A stretch of DNA of 64,000 nt, taken from Mesorhizobium sp. ES1-4. Its GTDB lineage: Bacteria > Pseudomonadota > Alphaproteobacteria > Rhizobiales > Rhizobiaceae. Below, in pieces: positions 48,932 through 57,383 of this stretch. The first letter of the stretch is position 1. Every line of letters starts with the position of its first letter. The translations under genes and the position numbers were made by a program. Under the pieces are notes generated by a model. That model was given only the letters and a program-made list of their open reading frames with translations, did no database searches and was not told where the DNA came from. The stretch lies in NCBI RefSeq assembly GCF_020164745.1, contig NZ_JAIUGV010000003.1:414821-478820 (forward strand), given 5' to 3'.

Positions 48932-49219
48932 ATGCCCAAGGGATACTGGATCGCTCGTGTCGATGTGCGCGACACAGAAGGCTACAAAGACTATGTCGCC
49001 GCTTCGAAGCTGGCCTTCGACCGTTTCGGCGCGAAATTCCTGGCGCGCGGCGGTGCGCATGAAAAGGCCGAAGGGCCTGGTCGCGGGCGCAACGTCATCA
49101 TCGAATTCGAATCGCTTGCGGCCGCGCATGACTGCTACCACTCGCCGGAATATCAGCGCGCCGTCGCCATCCGCCAGAAGGTCGCCGATGGCGAGATCGT
49201 GCTGGTGGAAGGAGTCTAG
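48932..49219 (+). CDS. DUF1330 family protein
   Basis: A 95-residue protein starting MPKGYWIARVDVRDTEGYKD, a typical DUF1330 start, with the family's FLARGG and IEFESLAAAHDCYHSPEYQ. The fold is a ferredoxin-like dimeric alpha/beta barrel; the function is unknown. It follows pyrF by 29 bases and may be co-transcribed. A dispersed palindrome begins seven bases after its stop. Confidence 0.92.
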   Translation: MPKGYWIARVDVRDTEGYKDYVAASKLAFDRFGAKFLARGGAHEKAEGPGRGRNVIIEFESLAAAHDCYHSPEYQRAVAIRQKVADGEIVLVEGV

Positions 49220-49225
49220 AGGTAG

Positions 49226-49272
49226 AGCATGATGTCGTCCGAAAACCGCTTCACACTTTTCGGCATCATGCT
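49226..49272. repeat. Palindromic intergenic repeat
   Basis: Outer arms AGCATGATG and CATCATGCT and inner arms CCGAAAA and TTTTCGG form a long hairpin around GCTTCACAC. It fills the gap between the DUF1330 gene and the convergent ATP-grasp gene, whose stop codon follows immediately. It belongs to the same family as 25344-25390 and may terminate both transcripts. Confidence 0.85.
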
Positions 49273-50331
49273 TTAGCGAAAGAGCCTGTTCGCCGCGGTT
49301 TCGGCCATGGCGTCGGCCAGTTCCAGCCCCCATTGCTGACGGCAATAGGCGCGGAAATCGAAGCACGGCAGGCCCGGGCAGACCTCGAACTCGATGAGAT
49401 GAACGGTGTCGTCGGCCTCGACGCGCAGGTCGACCGAAAACACGTCGCGCAGGCCCAGCCCGCCCATCAAGCGTTCGGCAATCGCGCGTATCCTGACATC
49501 GGCCGCTGGCTGGCTGTTGGCGACCGGAGCGAGTTCGGGCTCGGCATAGTGCCCGGCTGCCTTCGCCGCCTCGCCGGTGTCGCCATAAAGCGCCAGGCTG
49601 TCGGCCATGGTCTGGAAATCCGCGCCTGAATCGACAAAGGAAACGCCCAGCGCTTCAACACCGACCTCCGGCATCAGCCCGAGGAAGCTGGCGCGCACAT
49701 TGCGGCCGGCGACATAGGGCTGGACGACGACATCGTCGCGATAGGCCGCGAAAACACGCCGGCTAAGCTCCAGCGCGTGGCCGAGATCGGTTACGCGCGA
49801 ATCCGGCCAGATGCCGATCTTGGCGCCGAGCCGGTTGGGCTTGACGAACCAGCCGGCGGCGGAGGCCGGCGGCTCGACCAGCCAGTTTCCATTCCGGGCA
49901 AGACCCGCCGGCGGCACCGGCAGGCCGAGCGCGCCAAGCACGGCGCCGGAGCGGAATTTGTCCTGGCAGAGCGCGAAGAGCGAATCGTCGGCGCCGATCG
50001 TTTTGAACCCGCCCAGCCTCGCCAGCGCCGGTGACGCGCCGCCACGGAAATAAGCGATGCCGTCGGACAGTGTCCAGACCAGCGTGCTTTGCGGGTCCTC
50101 ATCGTCAAGCGCTGCGGCTGCATCGTCGAGCGCCACCGGTACAAAGGACAGGCCGCGCCCCGCGCAGGCGTCGGCAAGCGCACCGAATTCAGGGGCGAGG
50201 TCCGTCGACTGCGCCAAATAAGATGAGATTTCAGTGGCGCGCTGTGGCGCGTAGCCGTCGGCGATCAGACGGTCGAAGCAAGCCTTTTCGGGCTCATAGA
50301 CAAGGATCAGCTTTGGCTTGTGGCTGGACAT
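49273..50331 (-). CDS. ATP-grasp ligase of unknown substrate
   Basis: A 352-residue protein with an ATP-grasp fold resembling D-Ala-D-Ala ligases in its second half. WFVKPNRLGAKIGIWPDSRV contains the ATP-binding lysine, VVQPYVAGRNVRASFLGL is the substrate arginine strand, and LIEFEVCPGLPCFDFRAYCR holds the metal-binding acidic residues. The N-terminal part (LILVYEPEKACFDRL, ATEISSYLAQ) is unlike Ddl. Substrates cannot be predicted. It stands alone, transcribed toward the palindrome. Confidence 0.75.
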   Translation of the reverse strand: MSSHKPKLILVYEPEKACFDRLIADGYAPQRATEISSYLAQSTDLAPEFGALADACAGRGLSFVPVALDDAAAALDDEDPQSTLVWTLSDGIAYFRGGASPALARLGGFKTIGADDSLFALCQDKFRSGAVLGALGLPVPPAGLARNGNWLVEPPASAAGWFVKPNRLGAKIGIWPDSRVTDLGHALELSRRVFAAYRDDVVVQPYVAGRNVRASFLGLMPEVGVEALGVSFVDSGADFQTMADSLALYGDTGEAAKAAGHYAEPELAPVANSQPAADVRIRAIAERLMGGLGLRDVFSVDLRVEADDTVHLIEFEVCPGLPCFDFRAYCRQQWGLELADAMAETAANRLFR

Positions 50332-50464
50332 GCGATGAATGATTCCCGGCGCTGTGATCGCCTACCATCGCACGGTCGACGCAAACAGCTTTCGCGAAAC
50401 CGACCCAAGCCAGACGCCTGGGTGACAGCACGCCAGGATGAGCAGCGCGGATCGCCCGGCCTGT

Positions 50465-51343
50465 TCAGGCGATCAGCACGCGCGGCTCGAACCGGCCGTT
50501 GACGTCGATATCGAGCAGGAAGGTCATGCCCGCCTGCGGATCGAGCTGCCGCTGTTTCTCATCCTTGCCCGACCAGGCGGAAGTCACAGCCAGCCGGCCG
50601 GCGTTCCTGCCGACAAAGGCCGGGCAGGAGGGCTGCGTCACCGGCATCGCCACCTCGCGCAGCAGCGTGCCGTCGGGCGAATAGGCCTTGACCGCCTTGC
50701 CGCCCCAGACGGCATTCCACAGCACGCCGTCGCGGTCGACGACCGAACCGTCGACATAGCCCTTGGCCGAGCGGTGATCGACGAACACATTCGGCTCCCC
50801 GGCGGGCAGGCCGGTCGCCGGATCGCAGGCGAGGCGCATCAGCAGGCCGGTCGAGGTGTCGGTGTAGTAGGCAAGCGCGCCATCCGGCGAGAAACAGATC
50901 GAGTTGGGGACAGTGATGTCCGAAAACAGGCGGCGCAATTCTCCCTTGAAGAACCAGTAAATCGAACCGGCGCCCTTTTCCTCCTTCTTTCCCATCGTGC
51001 CGGTCCACAGCGCACCGCAGGGATGGACGCGGGAATCATTGGAGCGGGTGAGCGGATTGTCGCCCTCGATGAGCGTATGCAGCGTCATCCTGCCGGTCGC
51101 GACCTCGCGGACAAAAAGGCCGGTTTCGGTGGCGATCATCTGGCGCCTGTCGTCGATGATGGCGATGGCGCTCGCCATCTGGCCAAGCTCGTGGATCTTC
51201 AGCGCGCCGCCGGACACCGGTTTTTCCAGGAGCCGGCCGTTGACGATGTCGAACCAGAACAGCGCGTCGGTGGCGGGATCGTAGCTTGGCCCTTCGCCGA
51301 GCTGGCAGATATGATCAGAGAAAACCGAAACCTCGCTCATCAT
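50465..51343 (-). CDS. SMP-30/gluconolactonase-family sugar lactonase
   Basis: A 292-residue six-bladed propeller with metal-binding residues in QLGEGPSYD, RSNDSRVHPCGALWTGTMG, VPNSICFSPDG and VDGSVVDRDGVLW. It probably hydrolyses an aldonolactone. It is the last gene of a four-gene operon with a short-chain dehydrogenase, DgoK and DgoA. In that setting galactono-1,4-lactone is the expected substrate, but arabino- or fuconolactone are possible. Its start overlaps the dgoA stop by four bases. Confidence 0.9.
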   Translation of the reverse strand: MMSEVSVFSDHICQLGEGPSYDPATDALFWFDIVNGRLLEKPVSGGALKIHELGQMASAIAIIDDRRQMIATETGLFVREVATGRMTLHTLIEGDNPLTRSNDSRVHPCGALWTGTMGKKEEKGAGSIYWFFKGELRRLFSDITVPNSICFSPDGALAYYTDTSTGLLMRLACDPATGLPAGEPNVFVDHRSAKGYVDGSVVDRDGVLWNAVWGGKAVKAYSPDGTLLREVAMPVTQPSCPAFVGRNAGRLAVTSAWSGKDEKQRQLDPQAGMTFLLDIDVNGRFEPRVLIA

Positions 51344-51978
51344 GCGCCTCCGAACGCTGCGTCCCAGGCGGCGACCGCGGCGTGCGCGCGCGCCGCCACG
51401 TCGTCGACGCTCATGCCTGGCTTGAACAGGCTGGAGCCAAGCCCGAACACCGTCACGCCAACCGCCTTGTAGCCGGCAAAGTCCTTGTCGGAAACGCCGC
51501 CGACCGCGCCGACCAGCGTCTGCGCCGGTAATACGGCCCGCATCGCGGAAATGCCCGATGCGCCTAGCACGCTCGCCGGAAAGAATTTCAGCGCCGATGC
51601 GCCGAGCCGGATCGCCTGGAAAGCCTCGGTGGGGGTAAACACGCCGGGCATGGTGACCATGCCGTATGTCCTGGCGCGGCCCATGACCTCGGCATCTATG
51701 TTGGGGCTGACCAGCAGCCGTCCGCCGGCCTGGTGAAGGTTGTCGACATCGGCCGCCGTGAGCACCGTGCCGGCGCCGACCAGGGCGGTTTCCGGCAGCA
51801 CTTCGACAATCCTGGCGATCGACGAGAATGGCTCGGGCGAATTGAGCGGCACCTCGATCGCCTCGATGCCGGCGTCGAACAGCGCCCGGCCGATGGCAAC
51901 GGCCTCGGTGGGCTTCAGGCCGCGCAGGATGGCGACCAGCCCGCGCTTGAGCTGGGGAAAAGGTGCGGTCTGGCTCAT
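51340..51978 (-). CDS. dgoA: 2-dehydro-3-deoxy-6-phosphogalactonate aldolase
   Basis: A 212-residue class I KDPG/KDPGal aldolase. The Schiff-base lysine is in ASALKFFPAS. The catalytic glutamate lies in GIEAIEVPLNSPEP, and VGAGTVLTAADV binds phosphate. PLNSP and the adjacent DgoK favour the galactonate branch over KDPG. It splits KDPGal into pyruvate and glyceraldehyde-3-phosphate. Overlaps of four bases on both sides show translational coupling. Confidence 0.93.
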   Translation of the reverse strand: MSQTAPFPQLKRGLVAILRGLKPTEAVAIGRALFDAGIEAIEVPLNSPEPFSSIARIVEVLPETALVGAGTVLTAADVDNLHQAGGRLLVSPNIDAEVMGRARTYGMVTMPGVFTPTEAFQAIRLGASALKFFPASVLGASGISAMRAVLPAQTLVGAVGGVSDKDFAGYKAVGVTVFGLGSSLFKPGMSVDDVAARAHAAVAAWDAAFGGA

Positions 51979-52934
51979 ATGGCGGCTCCGGTTCTGGCGA
52001 TCATGCCGTTCTCGCGCGCGGCTTCGATGAGGCCGGCGCGCACCGCTTCATCCGCATCGACGGCGCGGAAGGCAAGCCGTGCAAGGTCGAGTGCGGCCGA
52101 ATAGAGCGATGCGAGCGAGCCCGAAGCGATCAACACGACCGCCGCATCGCCGGCGCCATAGCGGCGCCTGGCCGATGCGATCTCGCCGCCGATCAAAAGC
52201 CCGGACAGGCAGGCCGCCGCATCCTGCGACGTCAGGTCCTGCAGGAGCCCGGCCGCGCGGATGGCAAATAGCCTCGAAGTGACGTCGCCGCCCTCGCCGA
52301 GCGCCCGTTCGCACCACTGCCGGAAGTACGGATTGTCCGCCGCGACCGGAGCCGGATGCTCGCCCAGCGAATGCTTCAGGATCGAATGCTCGGCCAGCAC
52401 CGAAAACAGTTCGCCGGTCGGCCATGTGCCGAAGCCGGCAACCGCGCCATCCTCGACCACGACCCATTTTGAATGCGTGCCGGGCATGCAGACGAGATGT
52501 CGCCCCTTTGCCGGCAAACCAGCGCCGGCAAGCTGTGTTTCCTCACCGCGCATGACATCCGGCACCTCGGCCAGGCGCTGGGCGAGGCCCGGAACGATGC
52601 GGATATCGCGTTTCGGATCGGGCACCTGGGCGGCGCCGCGCAGGATGGCCCCGAGCGGCGCGGGCACGGCCACATAGGGCGCTTCGATCCAGCCCTGGCG
52701 GGAACCGGCCATGCCGCAGACGATGACGGGCAATGTCTCCGGCGCCCCCATGGCGACGAGGTGGCCTTCGAGCACGTTGGCGAAGCCCTTTTCGCGCGCG
52801 GTGATCAGGCCATCGTCGCCGCGGCGCTCGGCAAGCACCTTGCCGCCGCCGTCGATCAGCCAGGCCCGAAGCCGGGTCGTGCCCCAGTCGAGCGCCGCGA
52901 CCGCCGGACCGTTGCTGGCAAACGCTGGGCTCAC
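51975..52934 (-). CDS. dgoK: 2-dehydro-3-deoxygalactonokinase
   Basis: A 319-residue kinase that phosphorylates 2-keto-3-deoxygalactonate at C6. ALDWGTTRLRAWLID is the N-terminal ATP-phosphate motif, VVCGMAGSRQGW-like sequence follows, and LVCMPGTHSKWVVVEDG and FGTWPTGELFSVL are DgoK hallmarks. The start is GTG at 52934, overlapping the dehydrogenase stop (GTGA); the longer frame to 53048 reads through that gene in another frame. Confidence 0.94.
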   Translation of the reverse strand: MSPAFASNGPAVAALDWGTTRLRAWLIDGGGKVLAERRGDDGLITAREKGFANVLEGHLVAMGAPETLPVIVCGMAGSRQGWIEAPYVAVPAPLGAILRGAAQVPDPKRDIRIVPGLAQRLAEVPDVMRGEETQLAGAGLPAKGRHLVCMPGTHSKWVVVEDGAVAGFGTWPTGELFSVLAEHSILKHSLGEHPAPVAADNPYFRQWCERALGEGGDVTSRLFAIRAAGLLQDLTSQDAAACLSGLLIGGEIASARRRYGAGDAAVVLIASGSLASLYSAALDLARLAFRAVDADEAVRAGLIEAARENGMIARTGAAI

Positions 52935-53698
52935 AGGAAGCCTCCATCGACGATCAGCATCTGCGCCGTCAGCATGCGCGAGGCATCCGAGGCCAGGAAC
53001 AGCACGGTGCCGACGATGTCGTCGGGTCGCATGACGTCCCTGATGCATTGCTTGGCGACGTGAGCGGCGAGTGCTTCTTCCGTCACCCAGCGCTCCTGCT
53101 GCCGCTCGGTGATCACCCAGCCAGGCGCGACGGCGTTGACGCGGATGCGGTCGGGCCCGAGCTTGCCGGCCAGCCCCTTGGTGAGACCGAGAATGCCGGC
53201 CTTGGCGGCGGTATAGGCCGGCAGGTCGGGATGGTTGATCAGATAGGAGGTCGAGGTGAAATTGATGATCGAGCCGCCGCCGGCCCGCTTCATGCCTGAT
53301 GCCACGGCCTGCGCGGTGAAGAAATGCGGCCGCAGGTTGATGGCGAGGTTGTTGTCCCAGAACTCGACGGTGACGTCCTCGACGGCATGGCGTTCATCCC
53401 AGGCGGCGTTGTTGACCAGCACGGTGACGTCGCCATGCGCCTCGGCGGCCCTTGCCGCGGCAGCGCGCAAGGCCTCGACGTCGCGCAGATCGGTCTTGAG
53501 GTAGAGCGGACGCCGGCCGAGCTCCTTTTCGATACGGTCGGCGAGCGCCGTGCTCGGCGCGTCGGCGATGTCGATGAAGGCGACCTTGGCGCCCTGGCGC
53601 ATGAATCCTTCGGTCAACGCCGCGCCGATGCCGGAGCCGCCGCCGGTGATCAGCACCGAAGCGCCTTCGAGGTCGGCAAAACGCGCCGATGGCATCAT
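52931..53698 (-). CDS. Short-chain dehydrogenase, probable sugar dehydrogenase
   Basis: A 255-residue SDR. TGGGSGIGAAL binds the cofactor, NNAA is present, the catalytic serine is in NFTSTSYLIN and YTAAKAG gives the Tyr-x3-Lys pair. ATG 53698 follows a GGGAGA site; the upstream ATG at 53719 is less well placed. As the first gene of an operon with DgoK, DgoA and a lactonase, it is probably an aldose 1-dehydrogenase acting on galactose or a similar sugar, the entry step of the De Ley-Doudoroff route. Confidence 0.87.
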   Translation of the reverse strand: MMPSARFADLEGASVLITGGGSGIGAALTEGFMRQGAKVAFIDIADAPSTALADRIEKELGRRPLYLKTDLRDVEALRAAAARAAEAHGDVTVLVNNAAWDERHAVEDVTVEFWDNNLAINLRPHFFTAQAVASGMKRAGGGSIINFTSTSYLINHPDLPAYTAAKAGILGLTKGLAGKLGPDRIRVNAVAPGWVITERQQERWVTEEALAAHVAKQCIRDVMRPDDIVGTVLFLASDASRMLTAQMLIVDGGFL

Positions 53699-53865
53699 GA
53701 TTTTCGTCTCCCGGGTCAACCGGCGCGCATCCTAGCCAGACACGTCCGGCGGGCAAGGGCGAAACGACGGATTTCCGGGCTTATGTCTGACAAAAACGCG
53801 ATGGCGCCGCGCGCGACCCGCCACGCAGCATCATCACATGGCGGGGCAGCACCGGTTCTCGCCGC

Positions 53866-55215
53866 TCAGATCGCCTTGGCACGCAAGGCGCCGCGGAAGG
53901 AATCCCGGAGGTAGCCCAATGTGGCGTCGGCATCGGCCGGCTTGCCAAACAGGTAGCCCTGCCCGCCGGCGCAACCGAACTGGACCAGCCGGTCGGCCTG
54001 CGCCTCCTCCTCGATGCCTTCGGCGACGACGTCCATGCCGAGCCCTTCGCACATCGCGAGGATGGCGCGGATGATGTGTTCGGACGGCCGGTCGTCGAGA
54101 ATGGAAGAGACGAAGGCGCGGTCGATCTTGAGCTTGTCGAAATGGAATTCCCGCAAACGACCGAGCGAGGACTGGCCGGTGCCGAAATCGTCGAGCGAGA
54201 CGCGGATGCCGACGCGGCGCAGATCCTCGACGATCTGCGCGGCCGAGGCCGGGTCGTTCATCAGACCGGTCTCGGTGATCTCGATTTCGAGCCGGCGCGG
54301 ATCGAAGCCAGTGCGGTCGAGGATGGCCAGTATATGCAGGCCGGTGTTCTGGTCGACGAGCTGCGAGGGCGACAGGTTGAAGGACAGGAACAGATCCTTC
54401 GGCCAGCTCCTGGCGGCTTCGGTCGCCTTGCGCAGCACCAGTTGCGACAGCGGGCCGATGATGCCGCGCTCCTCGGCGATGGGGATGAAGACGCTCGGCG
54501 GCACCGCGCCGAGGTCGCGATCGGTCCAGCGCGCCAGCGTCTCGAAGCCGATGGTGCGGCGCGTGGTGAGGTCGACGATCGGCTGGAAATGCGGCTCCAC
54601 CTCGCCGGCGGAGACGGCCCGGCGCAGCGCCTGCTCGATGCGGGTGACGCGCTTGGCGGCCTCTTCCATCTCACGGGTGTAGACGACGACGCGGCCACGC
54701 CCGGAACGCTTGGCATGGTAGAGCGCCGTTTCGGCCTTGTTGATGAGGATCTCGGTGGTCTCGTCGCCGGAATAGAACAGCGAGCAGCCGACCGAGGCCG
54801 AGAGCCTGGCGGTGCGCTCGCCGACATCGTAGGGCGCCGACAGGATCTCGATCAGCATGCGGGACTTTTCGGCCGCCGCATCCTCCGAGAACACCAGCGG
54901 GTAGAGGAAGGCGAATTCGTCGGCGCCGATGCGGCAGACCGTCGAATGGCCGTCCATCGAGGCGCGCAGCCGCATCGCGACCTGGACAAGGATGTCGTCG
55001 CCGGCCTTGTGGCCGAACAGGTCGTTGATCGGCTTGAATCCGTCGAGGTCGAGGATGCCGACGGTGAAGGGCGCGGGATCGTCGGCGCGATCACTGATCA
55101 GGCGATCGACCTTGTCGAAGAAGCGGCGATGATTGCCAAGCCCGGTCAACGGATCGGTGAATGCCAGATCCGTGCTTTCCCTGTTTGCCTGACCGGTGCC
55201 AAACGGAGTTTGCAT
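53866..55215 (-). CDS. GGDEF-EAL cyclic-di-GMP protein with degenerate GGDEF
   Basis: A 449-residue cytoplasmic two-domain protein without membrane segments or a sensor domain. The GGDEF domain (residues 18-180) has FTDPLTGLGNHRRF but GADEF at 97-101, and no RxxD inhibitory site before it. The EAL domain (from about 190) has FETLARW (ETL for EAL), FNLSPSQL, EITETG, DDFGTGQSSL, LKIDRAF, EGIEEEAQ and GQGYLFGKP, so the phosphodiesterase residues are largely intact. It probably breaks down cyclic-di-GMP, with the GGDEF domain as a possible GTP sensor. Confidence 0.9.
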   Translation of the reverse strand: MQTPFGTGQANRESTDLAFTDPLTGLGNHRRFFDKVDRLISDRADDPAPFTVGILDLDGFKPINDLFGHKAGDDILVQVAMRLRASMDGHSTVCRIGADEFAFLYPLVFSEDAAAEKSRMLIEILSAPYDVGERTARLSASVGCSLFYSGDETTEILINKAETALYHAKRSGRGRVVVYTREMEEAAKRVTRIEQALRRAVSAGEVEPHFQPIVDLTTRRTIGFETLARWTDRDLGAVPPSVFIPIAEERGIIGPLSQLVLRKATEAARSWPKDLFLSFNLSPSQLVDQNTGLHILAILDRTGFDPRRLEIEITETGLMNDPASAAQIVEDLRRVGIRVSLDDFGTGQSSLGRLREFHFDKLKIDRAFVSSILDDRPSEHIIRAILAMCEGLGMDVVAEGIEEEAQADRLVQFGCAGGQGYLFGKPADADATLGYLRDSFRGALRAKAI

Positions 55216-55425
55216 CGGTGTCCCTGTTCGTCCCTGCTCTTGTCGTCGGAATTTATTGCGAGACTGGCAGCAAACCCTTTAGGAAACGTATCGCGTGAAC
55301 CGATTTTTGTAGCCGAAGTACAATCCCGGAAAATGGCATCCGGCTTTCGCCTTGAAACCGTGCCCAAACAGGAAGTCGGAAACCTTTGTGAAGCCGGCTA
55401 CACGGTGTGTAAATCACGTGTATTT

Positions 55426-57219
55426 TCAACCGCTTGGCCTGACGCGATAGAGTTCCAGGGGGGTGCCGCTGGTCTCAGCCACCGGTTCCAGCCAATCGGG
55501 CACGCTGCCGCGCATCAGTGCGGCCAGAAAGCCGTCCGGCGCCCGGGTTGCGAACAGCCGGCTTTCCGGGTTGTCGCGGCAGAGCGCGACAAGGCCGACA
55601 TGATGGCTCTCGACGATGGTTTTGGCATCGCTGGCCGAACCCAGCAAGGCATCGAAGACGAGCAGGTTTCCAGCGACGTTGCGATGGTAGGGGCCGGCGA
55701 ACACGCGGTGACCGGTGAAGGCGAGGATCGGCGAGCCAAGATTGGAGACGGCAAGCACCGTGGTGGGTGCCATCGCGCCAAGCACGGCGAACGAGGCCTT
55801 GCTGTTGCAGGGTGCGTCGATGCCGGCCGCCCTGGCGGGGGCAGCGGTTTCGAAGACGCTCGATGCGGCTTGGGCGGCACCCGCCCAGATGGCATTGACC
55901 GAGACCAGCCAGGCCGCGGCCATCCTGAGCATGGAACCGTTGGACGGACTGGTTTCGGCCCGCTGCCGCCATTTGGCGATCCAGGCCGAAAGCGGGATCG
56001 CCGCGAAGACGATGGAGAAGGTCGAGCCGCGCACTTCCCAGGCGCTGACCAGGACCGCAACCATCAGCAGCGCGGCGACGAGGCTGTCCTGCCGCCGCCA
56101 GCCGCCACCGCTGAAGCGGAGCGCCATCAGGATGATCGCCAGCAGCGGCGTCGCAAAACGCGCCACGGCCCGGGCGGGATCATCGGAGACCAGCTGAACG
56201 ATCGACTGGGCCTCCTCGATATAGCCAAGCCACATCCGCTGCAGACGCGGGTCGAGATGGGCATAGGGCGCCGCCAGGCATTGCGGGAACAGCAACGCCA
56301 CGACGAGGACGAGCGTGACGGCAAGCAGGCCAAGCGAGATCAGGCGCCGGGCGGCGGTCGCGTTGGCGGCCCGCCATGAAGCAATGATTGCCAGACCGGT
56401 GCCGGCCAGCCCGGTGACGGCGAACTGCACGATCGAGAAGGTGTCGCACTGGGCCTGGCCCCAGGACGAGACGGGGATGGTGGCGGCGAAGACGAGAGCC
56501 GAGACGCCGGTGACGCCGAGGCCGAAATCCCTGGCTATCAGCCTTTCGCCGTCACCCTTGCCAAGAAACAACAGCGCGACGACGGTGCCGAGGGCGCCGG
56601 CATAGGGCGCGCTTTCCATGCCTATGGCCAGGCTTAGCGTGGTGCAGACGCCGGCGACAAGCGCGGCCGGCCGATGCGTGGGCGCCTCGAGCAGCAAGGC
56701 GAGGCTCGCCAGCGTCAGCATCAGCTGGACATTGTGATGGTCGAGCGCGCCGGGAGAAAAAATGCCGATGTAATACAGGGCCGCGCCGCCGACGACGGCG
56801 GCGGGCAGCACGGCGGGGGCGCCGGCAAAAGCCCGTGCGGCGCGGACGAGGAAGAAGATCGCCAGCCAGAATTGCAAGGTGGGCCAGACGATTTGCACGA
56901 TCTGTTCGGCCAGGGCGGGGCTGCCGGTCAGGCGAGTGACCGCGAGCATGCTCAGCGCCAGCGGCGCATCGAGCAGCCGCGACCAATGCATGACGAAGCC
57001 GCCTTCCAGGCCCATCCTGTACTGGTGCAGGTCGAACCAGCCCTGGCCCGCCAGCAGGTCGCGGACTTCGACCAGTTGCAGCAGGCTGTCATTGTCGCCC
57101 GCCGGATTGGCCAGTTGCGGGAATCCCTGCAAGGCCTCGAGCGCCAGCAGCAGCAAGGCGGCAAGCAGCGCGAACGCGATATCGGACTTCCAGGTGGAAG
57201 TTCCCCTTGCTGTGCCCAT
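55426..57219 (-). CDS. Polytopic membrane protein, probable GT-C glycosyltransferase
   Basis: A 597-residue protein with about twelve predicted membrane helices from residue 12 to about 450 and a soluble C-terminal domain. The first large loop contains acidic residues (NPAGDNDSLLQLVEVRDLL), and HWSRLLDAPLALS and GALDHHNVQL follow, as in GT-C enzymes that use lipid-linked sugars. ATG 57219 has AAGGG upstream; the start at 57261 is rejected. It is divergent from a GT2 transferase and a GtrA protein that could make and flip its donor. The acceptor is unknown. Confidence 0.78.
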   Translation of the reverse strand: MGTARGTSTWKSDIAFALLAALLLLALEALQGFPQLANPAGDNDSLLQLVEVRDLLAGQGWFDLHQYRMGLEGGFVMHWSRLLDAPLALSMLAVTRLTGSPALAEQIVQIVWPTLQFWLAIFFLVRAARAFAGAPAVLPAAVVGGAALYYIGIFSPGALDHHNVQLMLTLASLALLLEAPTHRPAALVAGVCTTLSLAIGMESAPYAGALGTVVALLFLGKGDGERLIARDFGLGVTGVSALVFAATIPVSSWGQAQCDTFSIVQFAVTGLAGTGLAIIASWRAANATAARRLISLGLLAVTLVLVVALLFPQCLAAPYAHLDPRLQRMWLGYIEEAQSIVQLVSDDPARAVARFATPLLAIILMALRFSGGGWRRQDSLVAALLMVAVLVSAWEVRGSTFSIVFAAIPLSAWIAKWRQRAETSPSNGSMLRMAAAWLVSVNAIWAGAAQAASSVFETAAPARAAGIDAPCNSKASFAVLGAMAPTTVLAVSNLGSPILAFTGHRVFAGPYHRNVAGNLLVFDALLGSASDAKTIVESHHVGLVALCRDNPESRLFATRAPDGFLAALMRGSVPDWLEPVAETSGTPLELYRVRPSG

Positions 57220-57383
57220 CCCGATCGCCCTTGGCGGGAATGCCGGGCCTTTCCAGGCCAATCGGCACTCATGAAGTCGGTCTTAAACCTAGCCTTAACG
57301 GCTTCAATAAATAGTAAAACCGCCTGAACGCGGCCGGCTTCCGGAGCGCGACCGCATGGTCGAAAGGGCATTCGGAGACGAAA

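Noticed and set aside
54076..56379. 767-residue + strand frame spanning the GGDEF-EAL gene and the membrane GT gene
   Set aside because: It crosses two well supported genes and an intergenic gap and has no domain.
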